The notes under the pieces: generated by a model | Database searches by the model: none | Told to the model about the DNA's origin: nothing | The model's input: only the letters and a program-made list of their open reading frames with translations | Assembly (NCBI GenBank): GCA_965222485.1 | Contig: CBDCUC010000039.1 | Location: forward strand, 1 to 64,000 | Direction of reading: 5' to 3' | DNA from: CBDCUC01 sp965222485 | Lineage (GTDB): Bacteria > Pseudomonadota > Alphaproteobacteria > Rhizobiales > Hyphomicrobiaceae | DNA length: 64,000 bases | Program-made: the position numbers and the translations under genes | Shown: positions 10,215 to 16,541 of the stretch, piece after piece | Layout: every line of letters begins with the position of its first letter | Position numbering within the stretch: position 1 is the first letter of the stretch

Positions 10215-10381
10215 GTGGACGTGGCTGCGTGCCGAGATCTGAGAGTGCATGTCCGCTCGGCACTCGGAAGCAGTAAGGCGGCGCTTGTCCGAGAGGGGCC
10301 AAAACCAGTCATTCGGCGCCTAGACTGGCTGGTTTGCTGGGGGCTGCGCGCCCAAACCCCCAAACTTAAGGAAATAAGGAT

Positions 10382-11992
10382 TCAAGGAGCAAGTGTTCTG
10401 GCAACACGAAACCCGAGGTTGAGAGCCGGTTCGTCTTGAGGTGCCGAGCCACTCCAGGTACGATAAGCAGATCGAAGGAGCCTCGGAGAGTCGGTCCAGG
10501 AGCCCCCGCGCACAATGCGCTCAGCGCAATTGCCATTATTGGCTTCCAACCAGGCGGAGCCGTCCGTGGGAGCACCCTTGTAATTACCATGGTAACAGTC
10601 CTCAACCCACTCCCGTACATTGCCGTGGACATTATAGAGACCAAAGGAGTTCGGCTGAAAGCTATCGACGGGAGCGGTCATTCCACGATACTGGCCTTTC
10701 TTTCCGGCGACATAAGTATACCCGACGTAGTTGGCCTGGTCTGTCGATATGGTAGCGCCCCACCAAAATGGGGTTTGTGTTTTCGCCCGCGCTGCATATT
10801 CCCATTCGGCCTCTGTGGGTAATCGATAGTTTTTGCCTGTCTTGCGGTTCAGCCAGGGGATGTATTCCATGGTGATATCATGCCATGACACAAAGATTAC
10901 CGGCCGTCTGCCACGCCCCCAACCATTATCGGAAGCCTCGTGCGTGCAGCCGCCATCCGCCACGCACGCATCCCACTCATCGAAGGTCACTTCATATTTG
11001 CCAATGCCGAATGGTTTGCCGATCTTGACTATTCTCTGTGGTCCTTCGTAATGCTCACGCCCTCCCTCCCACTTCGGCGAGCCCATCATGAACTCGCCTG
11101 CTGGTACGACCACCATCTCCGGGCAAACGTCACAGTCCTTAAACGTGTCGCCGGGTTTGTAGTTGGGTTGCGGGCTGGAGAGACGAAAGCCGTAGATGGT
11201 ATAACGGGTGCCTGGTTGGTGCAAGCTGCGATCAGCTGAACGAAGGCTCCGCGGTCCGACGTACCAGGAGCCACCGCGCAAAACGCGCCTCGCGCAATTG
11301 CCATTATTGGCTTCTAACCAGGCGGACCCGTCATTTGGCGCCCCGATGTAATTATCATGCCAGCAGTCCTCGACCCACTCCCAGACATTGCCGTGGACAT
11401 TATAGAGCCCAAAGGGGTTCGGCTCAAAGCTGTCGACGGGAACAGTCTTTTTACGACTCCGGCCTTCATAGGTAAGAGGCTCGGCGTACCAGGCCTGGTC
11501 TGTCGATATGGTGTCGCCCCACCAAAATGGAGTTTGTGTTTTCGCCCGCGCTGCATATTCCCATTCGGCCTCTGTGGGTAATCGATAGTTTTTGCCTGTC
11601 TTGCGGTTCAGCCAGGGGATGTATTCCTTGGTTATATCATCCCACGACACATTCATCACTGGCTGTCTGCCCCGCCCCTGGTCAGAATATTCAGACTTGT
11701 GCTTGCAGCCACCATCGGCCACACAGGCATCCCATTCCTCAAAGGTCACTTCAAATTTCCCTATAGTGAAAGGCCTGGAAATTTTCACCGTACGCTGGGG
11801 TCCCTCATTAACATATCGACCTTCCTCTTCCTTCGGAGAACCCATCTCAAATGACCCGGCAGGTACAACGACCATTTCAGGGCAGACATCACAGTCTTTG
11901 AAAGTATCGCCAGGTTTGTAATCTTCTCCATGCACAACGGTGGCAGAAATGCAGCTCAGAAGCAGACCGTACAACAGTCTTGAACTGAGCAT
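10382..11992 (-). CDS. Secreted protein with two FGE-sulfatase (SUMF1-type) domains
   Basis: The start is placed at ATG 11992 because AAAAGGAG lies 8 nt upstream and the signal peptide MLSSRLLYGLLLSCISATV follows; an upstream start at 12019 is less likely. Two homologous domains of about 250 residues follow, each opening with YKPGDTFKDCDVCPEM and containing VVVPAG, WLNRKTGKNYRLPTEAEWEY and YNVHGNV, and ending in RGGSW...GFR. The C-terminal Cys pair that generates formylglycine in true FGE is not present (the tails read RSADRSLHQ and RSAYRTWSG). It is therefore probably a non-sulfatase-activating member used for binding, as in FGE-like domains attached to kinases or caspases. The location is periplasmic. 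The domains share long identical DNA tracts. Confidence 0.85.
   Translation of the reverse strand: MLSSRLLYGLLLSCISATVVHGEDYKPGDTFKDCDVCPEMVVVPAGSFEMGSPKEEEGRYVNEGPQRTVKISRPFTIGKFEVTFEEWDACVADGGCKHKSEYSDQGRGRQPVMNVSWDDITKEYIPWLNRKTGKNYRLPTEAEWEYAARAKTQTPFWWGDTISTDQAWYAEPLTYEGRSRKKTVPVDSFEPNPFGLYNVHGNVWEWVEDCWHDNYIGAPNDGSAWLEANNGNCARRVLRGGSWYVGPRSLRSADRSLHQPGTRYTIYGFRLSSPQPNYKPGDTFKDCDVCPEMVVVPAGEFMMGSPKWEGGREHYEGPQRIVKIGKPFGIGKYEVTFDEWDACVADGGCTHEASDNGWGRGRRPVIFVSWHDITMEYIPWLNRKTGKNYRLPTEAEWEYAARAKTQTPFWWGATISTDQANYVGYTYVAGKKGQYRGMTAPVDSFQPNSFGLYNVHGNVREWVEDCYHGNYKGAPTDGSAWLEANNGNCAERIVRGGSWTDSPRLLRSAYRTWSGSAPQDEPALNLGFRVARTLAP
10773..10868 (-). repeat. Intragenic duplicated tract, copy in the second FGE-like domain
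   Basis: These 96 bp are identical by eye to 11532-11627, offset by 759 bp (253 codons), and encode the WLNRKTGKNYRLPTEAEWEY region. Flanking parts of the two domains have diverged. Confidence 0.85.
11532..11627 (-). repeat. Intragenic duplicated tract, copy in the first FGE-like domain
   Basis: Partner of 10773-10868. The exact identity inside otherwise diverged domains suggests recent conversion between the two halves of the gene. Confidence 0.85.
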
Positions 11993-12784
11993 CACGATGA
12001 CTCCTTTTGAGAAGTTCATGTCAGCAACACAACAACCGGCCGTAAAATCTTAATTAAACACTTCCATATCGGAAAGGCGAATCGACCGATGAGTTCCTCC
12101 AGGGCTTGCGCGAGGCAGCTTAAAGGTGAGCCCCGAGGGGAGGTGCCAGACTACGATGGATTGCGAAATGTCTCTTTCGGGTCATGAGCACGCATCATGA
12201 CGCATATGAAGTCTGTTCCGGTCGCAGTCTGGTAGCAGAAATAGTTGCCGGCCGAGGCGACGACAGAGCTGGGCCAGAAACGGTCGTGCGTCCAACGCAA
12301 CGCAGCGGCGCCGTGAGGTAACATTCCGGACTGCATCTCTAACGGCTTCGGCATCTATGGCGTCGGCTTGGGGTCGACGGCGGACGACTAGTGTCTTCGC
12401 TCGAAGGTGGGTATTGGCAGGTCGCGCGTTTTGGTTTGCGCGGCGCTTTGTGTATCAGTAACGTCCGAAGTTAAGACAGGCCGGCACAAGGCGTAGATGA
12501 TCGATTGTCGCGAAGTTCGGCGTCGGCCGTTCAACGGTCCAAACTAAAGGGTTCGTTGCAGAACATCTGACCATTCCGCGCCCACGTGTTTCTGTTACAG
12601 GAATTCCGACGAATCTACAGCAGCCAGAACGGATGCTAATGAAACATTATCGGTCCAACCGACTGATTCCGCAAAGAACAGTTACGGTATTTTGATCAGG
12701 TGTTACCAATACTTCAGGACGCGATTTATACGCCGCACTTAGAGTACCGCATCGTTCGATCCACTTCGCAGGACCGTTAACTCT
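11993..12784. other. Long intergenic region before msrA
   Basis: About 790 bp without a convincing gene. It contains one copy of a direct repeat (12179-12233). A 67-codon minus-strand frame at 12151-12354 overlaps that repeat, and its C-terminal part (ATGTDFICVMMRAHDP) is echoed by a frame in the other repeat copy near 25.8 kb. It may be the remnant of a small gene family, but no intact product is supported. Confidence 0.5.
12179..12233 (+). repeat. Direct repeat, left copy flanking the msrA/sigma-54 module
   Basis: It begins GGGTCATGAGCACGCATC and matches 25787-25841 in the same orientation, with only scattered differences across about 50 bp. On the minus strand both copies read a related peptide with FICV and MRAHDP, so the repeat may derive from a small paralogous gene or a mobile-element edge. 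Confidence 0.7.
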
Positions 12785-13519
12785 ATGAAACGTATCGCTG
12801 CTATCTCCGTGGTCACTGTTCTCGCCGGCCTAGCCTTATATTCAGTCACGACCAACGTTGGGGTTTCGGGCCCAACCAAGGCTGTTCAAGCGAAGGGGTC
12901 AGCCGCCGACCTCGCTAGGCTATCGGTGGCGACATTCGCAGGCGGATGCTTTTGGTGTGTGGAGGCCGCTTTCGAAGGGGCTCCCGGCGTGCGCCAAGCG
13001 ATTTCGGGCTTCTCGGGTGGCAACATTGAGAATCCGACCTACGAACAAGTTGCCTATGGGCTGACGGAGCACACGGAAGCGGTGCAAGTGTATTACGACC
13101 CAGACGTCATTACCTATGAGGGTCTTCTCCAGGTCCTCTGGCGCACGGCAGACCCGACTGATCCCGATGGCCAGTTTTCCGATCGGGGGCGTCAGTACCG
13201 GCCCGCGATCTATTATCATGACCTTGAACAAAAGCGCACCGCTGTCCGTGCGCGTGAAGCATTGGAGCGTTCAAAGCGATATCCTGACCCGGTCACAATC
13301 GAGATCACGCAGTTTAAGTCGTTTTATCCTGCCCAGGAGTCGCATCAGGACTACTATAAGAAGAATCCGTTGCGTTATCGGTTCTACACAATCGGTTCTG
13401 GCCGTGCAGGCTTCCAGGAAGACACGTGGGGCGACGAGATTGCCATCGATTTTTCTAAGTTCCGTCCGTCTCAAACTGCACAACAGAATGACGCTTCCGG
13501 ACAATCTGCAGGCATGTAG
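12785..13519 (+). CDS. msrA: Peptide-methionine (S)-S-oxide reductase, probably exported
   Basis: The MsrA catalytic motif GGCFWCVEAAFEG is at about residues 53-65, followed by the conserved GYSGG-like GFSGG, YEQV, HTEAV and YHDLEQK segments and the C-terminal SFYPAQESHQDYY. It reduces the S epimer of methionine sulfoxide. An N-terminal hydrophobic segment (ISVVTVLAGLALYSVTT) suggests export or membrane anchoring to the periplasm. Apart from the two Cys of GCFWC, no other Cys occurs, so the usual C-terminal resolving Cys residues are missing. It lies just upstream of the sigma-54 operon that encodes two methionine-rich exported proteins, which makes oxidised periplasmic methionine a plausible substrate. 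Confidence 0.92.
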   Translation: MKRIAAISVVTVLAGLALYSVTTNVGVSGPTKAVQAKGSAADLARLSVATFAGGCFWCVEAAFEGAPGVRQAISGFSGGNIENPTYEQVAYGLTEHTEAVQVYYDPDVITYEGLLQVLWRTADPTDPDGQFSDRGRQYRPAIYYHDLEQKRTAVRAREALERSKRYPDPVTIEITQFKSFYPAQESHQDYYKKNPLRYRFYTIGSGRAGFQEDTWGDEIAIDFSKFRPSQTAQQNDASGQSAGM

Positions 13520-13760
13520 AGGAACAACAGGCTGCGCCTGCACGACGAGCACACTTTATTATTTTGAACGCGAACGCGACATGTTCGCCAACAAGACAGA
13601 GACGCTTTGTAGGAACTGGTGGGGTGTAATCCGAGCTGTGTGTATCGCCGGACAATCAACACCACACGCGCAATTCACATTTGTTGCTGCAATACGCTCG
13701 CATGAAAACGCGCAGGCGTAATAGCTGTTCCGATTCCAACCTCACGCTTCCGGCAACGCA

Positions 13761-13775
13761 CTGACAATTTGTCAG
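13761..13775. promoter_or_regulatory. Palindromic site 1, candidate activator (UAS) site
   Basis: CTGACAATTTGTCAG is a 15-bp inverted repeat with 7-bp arms matching except at the centre-adjacent base. It lies about 120 bp upstream of the sigma-54 -24 element, the usual distance for an NtrC-type enhancer. It is probably bound by the regulator at 24085-25473. Confidence 0.65.
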
Positions 13776-13794
13776 ACATGCATGACGGCTCGTC

Positions 13795-13809
13795 CTGCCA
13801 TCTTGTCAG
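13795..13809. promoter_or_regulatory. Palindromic site 2, candidate activator (UAS) site
   Basis: CTGCCATCTTGTCAG matches site 1 at 12 of 15 positions. The centre-to-centre distance of 34 bp is about three helical turns, as expected for cooperative binding of two activator dimers. Confidence 0.6.
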
Positions 13810-13894
13810 ACGCGCGTGAGCATAACCCATCGCACATTGCACAGAATTTCGCTTTTCCATTTATAATCATAGGGATAGATCGCCTGCTCTGGCC

Positions 13895-13910
13895 TGGCAC
13901 AAGGCTTGCT
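13895..13910 (+). promoter_or_regulatory. Sigma-54 promoter (-24/-12)
   Basis: TGGCACAAGGCTTGCT fits the sigma-54 consensus TGGCAC-N5-TTGC, with GG at 13896-13897 and GC at 13908-13909. The predicted transcription start is near 13921, shortly before the first operon gene at 13946. The operon's last gene encodes a sigma-54 activator, so autoregulation through the upstream palindromes is likely. Confidence 0.85.
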
Positions 13911-13945
13911 CTCCACATTAGCGTTAACGAATTTTTTCGGAGCTG

Positions 13946-14281
13946 ATGCGGATGGCACGGACGCTCTCATTGATGGCCACAGCCTTGATGGTGTTGCTCA
14001 CCATGGCAGGAACCGTAGCTCAAGAAGCGTCTCGTCAATTGCTCGTGGCAGGTACCACGCCTGATCGTCGCCCTGAACGTGCGCCCGTCGTCCGCGACAC
14101 GGGCTTCACGATGTTCGGTTTGGCCACCGCAATGCATGGCATAAGCGAACCGTATCCACCGAACCTCGATTTTCTCAACGACCAAGGCGCTTGGTACACA
14201 CCTTTCGCGCGTCCGGGCATGACCCATCCTTACGATATCAGAGGTCTGCACGCGAACTCCGAACATGGGAGTGCGCAATGA
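13946..14281 (+). CDS. Small secreted protein of unknown function, first gene of the operon
   Basis: 111 residues with an N-terminal signal peptide (MRMARTLSLMATALMVLLTMAGTVA, cleavage near VAQ-EA). GGAG lies a few bases upstream; ATG 13952 is an alternative start with better spacing. The mature part has no Cys and no motif I recognise; it is rich in Pro, His and Met with aromatic residues (FTMFGLATAMHGISEPYPP). It is the first gene after the sigma-54 promoter, so it is likely a periplasmic accessory of the respiratory module. Confidence 0.6.
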   Translation: MRMARTLSLMATALMVLLTMAGTVAQEASRQLLVAGTTPDRRPERAPVVRDTGFTMFGLATAMHGISEPYPPNLDFLNDQGAWYTPFARPGMTHPYDIRGLHANSEHGSAQ

Positions 14282-14529
14282 CGCAGTTCGTATCTATGCG
14301 CAACCATCGCGCCTCGACACGTTTGGCCCGCCCAACGCGTTCGGGTGCAAACCTGGGTATCGACATCTTCAAAGGACCGCGTCTCATGCACAGAGACGCG
14401 CCAGTACGAATTCTCGTGCCAGCGCATGGGAAGAGCCGGAGCGTGGCTCCGGGACGTCGCGGACCGCCTAACCGCAAACAGTTGCCGAGGGCAGTGCGCG
14501 GGGAAACGTTTGAACCCTGGAGGAATTAG
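14278..14529 (+). CDS. Possible small basic protein, weakly supported
   Basis: This 83-codon frame starts at an ATG that overlaps the upstream stop as ATGA and ends just before the Shine-Dalgarno sequence of the Met-rich gene. It is rich in Arg and Pro, has no signal or known motif, and may be a chance frame in a 250-bp spacer. The ATGA coupling is the only positive sign. Confidence 0.25.
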   Translation: MTQFVSMRNHRASTRLARPTRSGANLGIDIFKGPRLMHRDAPVRILVPAHGKSRSVAPGRRGPPNRKQLPRAVRGETFEPWRN

Positions 14530-14531
14530 CG

Positions 14532-15080
14532 ATGAAACGGAGTTTGGCGACGCTGGTGGCATTGTCCGTCTCGGCGATCATATTTGCCGACGCGGGCGCA
14601 GCCCAGCAAAAGGGAATGTCCGGTATGGGTGGCATGTCTGGCATGGGTGGTATGTCCGGCATGCAAGGCATGGGCGGAATGTCCGGTATGGGCGGCATGT
14701 CCGGTATGGCCGGGATGAATCCGGGTCCAGGCTGGGTTTGTGCTGAATGGGCTGCACCAGGCGCAATGGGCATGGGTGGCATGGGTGGCATGTCCGGAAT
14801 GGGCGGTATGTCCGGTATGGGTGGCATGTCCGGCATGCAAGGCATGGGCGGTATGTCCGGTATGGGCGGCATGTCAGGAATGCAAGGCATGGGCGGAATG
14901 GCTGGTCGTGGCCTGACATGCGTCCGCTGGGTCCGTTCCGGCGGCATGGGCGGCATGTCAGGAATGTCTGGCATGGGCGGCATGTCCGGCATGGGTGGCA
15001 TGTCCGGTATGTCAGGCATGGGTGGCATGTCAGGAATGTCCGGCATGCAAGGCATGTCCGGTGACAAGAAGAAGAAGTAG
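14532..15080 (+). CDS. Exported Met/Gly-repeat protein
   Basis: 182 residues; GGAGGA lies 7 nt before the ATG. A signal peptide (cleavage near GAA-QQ, about residue 24) is followed by tandem GMSGMGG/GMQGM units. About 41 Met occur in the roughly 158-residue mature part, nearly all the rest being Gly and Ser. Two short non-repeat islands, GPGWVCAEW and GLTCVRWVR, each hold one Cys with Trp and split the repeats into three blocks. The tail is DKKKK. No family is recognised. The composition fits a periplasmic methionine reservoir that absorbs oxidants, or a thioether metal-binding protein. Operon context with a molybdoenzyme, and a nearby MsrA, favours oxidised methionine as the link. Confidence 0.85.
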   Translation: MKRSLATLVALSVSAIIFADAGAAQQKGMSGMGGMSGMGGMSGMQGMGGMSGMGGMSGMAGMNPGPGWVCAEWAAPGAMGMGGMGGMSGMGGMSGMGGMSGMQGMGGMSGMGGMSGMQGMGGMAGRGLTCVRWVRSGGMGGMSGMSGMGGMSGMGGMSGMSGMGGMSGMSGMQGMSGDKKKK

Positions 15081-15175
15081 ACGTCAACGCGTTTGGCCGC
15101 GGGTTGCCGAGTGTGATGCACATACTTGGGAACCCGCGCCAGCGCGCTGCAATGCGCTTTGAGGGGAGCCGCGGA

Positions 15176-16147
15176 ATGACCAAGTGGCTGGAAAACGTGG
15201 GCGTATTTGCTGGCGTCGTTGGTGGGGTAGTTGCGTCAATTTTGGTGGGTCAGGCTTTGGCCCCGGACAGCGCGAAGACCGAATCCCTACGTGAAATGCC
15301 AGCACAACAAACCGCGCGTGCAGACGGCGCGCCGCGTGGTGCGGCTCCGGACCAGCAACCCAAACCGGCTGCAAAAACGAGAGAGAAAAACGGCGCAACA
15401 TCGGCGTCAGAAGCGCAACCGCCGAAGCATTATCTCGCGGCGAAATGGGATCCGATTCACTTCAAGCCGGCGATCGATAATGCAACGAACGCGCAATGCC
15501 TCGCCTGCCATCAGGAAATCATGACGCACAAGGTTCGCGAACAATCGCCAGCCGGCGTCAATGCGGCCGAGGCGATCGCCTGGTACCAAACGCTGGACAC
15601 CTACCAGGGCGCACAACAGACATTTCATGCGCGTCACCTGAAATCTGCATTTGCAAAACAGGTCATGAAACTCAAATGCAATTTCTGCCACGCCGGTTAT
15701 GACCCGCGCGAAGAGGCATCGGGATCAAGTGCCACGTCCGAGTTACTTGGCGACTTCAAGATGCGTAAGCTCGTCAATCCGGAAAAGAGTTGTTTGATGT
15801 GCCACGGGACGTTTCCTGCCGAGCCGATGGGCCTTGAGGGGACATGGCACGAGCTGCGCGAGGCGTTTGAAGATGAAGATACGCCCAATGGCTGTCTGAC
15901 GTGTCACCAAGAACAATTCCGCACTGTCCGTCACCAGGTGAATTACCTGAAACCGAAATCAATTGAGAAACTCGCAGCGGAGGGGTCGTCGGACGTCTGT
16001 CTCGGCTGTCATGGCGGGCGTGCCTGGTACCGCAATAGTTACCCCTATCCACGTCATCCCTGGCCGGACATGGACGAGGACGTTCCTGACTGGGCCAAAG
16101 ACCGGCCGACGCAATCCGCGCCGGAACACCGATTGTCCAAGAAATGA
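15176..16147 (+). CDS. Membrane-anchored pentaheme cytochrome c
   Basis: The start at ATG 15176 follows GAGGGGAG with 7-nt spacing. One N-terminal membrane segment (VGVFAGVVGGVVASILVG) is followed by a Pro/Ala-rich linker and a domain with five CXXCH sites: CLACH, CNFCH, CLMCH, CLTCH and CLGCH. The 323-residue length and heme layout do not match NapC/TorC tetraheme quinol dehydrogenases in an obvious way. It should hold five c-type hemes in the periplasm and carry electrons to or from the exported molybdoenzyme encoded downstream, replacing a DmsC-type anchor. Direct quinol oxidation is possible but not shown. Confidence 0.88.
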   Translation: MTKWLENVGVFAGVVGGVVASILVGQALAPDSAKTESLREMPAQQTARADGAPRGAAPDQQPKPAAKTREKNGATSASEAQPPKHYLAAKWDPIHFKPAIDNATNAQCLACHQEIMTHKVREQSPAGVNAAEAIAWYQTLDTYQGAQQTFHARHLKSAFAKQVMKLKCNFCHAGYDPREEASGSSATSELLGDFKMRKLVNPEKSCLMCHGTFPAEPMGLEGTWHELREAFEDEDTPNGCLTCHQEQFRTVRHQVNYLKPKSIEKLAAEGSSDVCLGCHGGRAWYRNSYPYPRHPWPDMDEDVPDWAKDRPTQSAPEHRLSKK

Positions 16148-16217
16148 CGGACGCGCGGTGACGACCGGGATCGCACCTCGCAAAACTTACAACCGGGTGA
16201 AAGAGGAGAACACAACA

Positions 16218-16454
16218 ATGCTTGGTAAGAACCTTTTAGGGCCCGTCGCGCTCGCTGCTGCAATGGCCCTGGCGCTAACCGCTGGTTGCACTGAACAGAA
16301 AAAGGACGAAACCGAAAACGGTGCGCCGCCATCAACGCAGGAAGATCAGCAAGGCATGAGCGGAATGTCGGGCATGCAAGGCATGGACGGCATGTCGGGA
16401 ATGGGCGGTATGTCTGGCGACGCGCCTGCCACTGGCAATGATGCAAACCAGTAG
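16218..16454 (+). CDS. Small Met-rich lipoprotein
   Basis: 78 residues; AAGAGGAG lies 9 nt before ATG 16218. The lipobox LTAGC puts the acylated Cys near residue 23. The mature part has an acidic/polar linker and then a short block of the same GMSGM/GMQGM/GMDGM units found in the 14532 gene product (seven Met), ending in a polar tail. It looks like a membrane-tethered counterpart of the soluble Met-rich protein, perhaps docking it or acting on the same chemistry near the membrane. It lies between the pentaheme cytochrome and the catalytic subunit. Confidence 0.85.
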   Translation: MLGKNLLGPVALAAAMALALTAGCTEQKKDETENGAPPSTQEDQQGMSGMSGMQGMDGMSGMGGMSGDAPATGNDANQ

Positions 16455-16541
16455 TCTGATCTAAGTGATCGTGCGGCCACGACGCCGGGCAACGGAATTC
16501 CGCGACTAGAGCCGCCGCCGTCGCAATTATGTTGGTAGGGA

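Noticed and set aside
14610..15060. Periodic DNA repeats resembling a CRISPR-like array
   Set aside because: The period is a few codons, the units are in frame in a signal-peptide gene, and there are no unique spacers.
14468..15121. Long minus-strand frame rich in MPDMPPMPDIP repeats, opposite the Met-rich gene
   Set aside because: It is the mirror image of the GMSGM coding repeat. It has no ribosome site or signal, while the plus frame has both and fits the operon.
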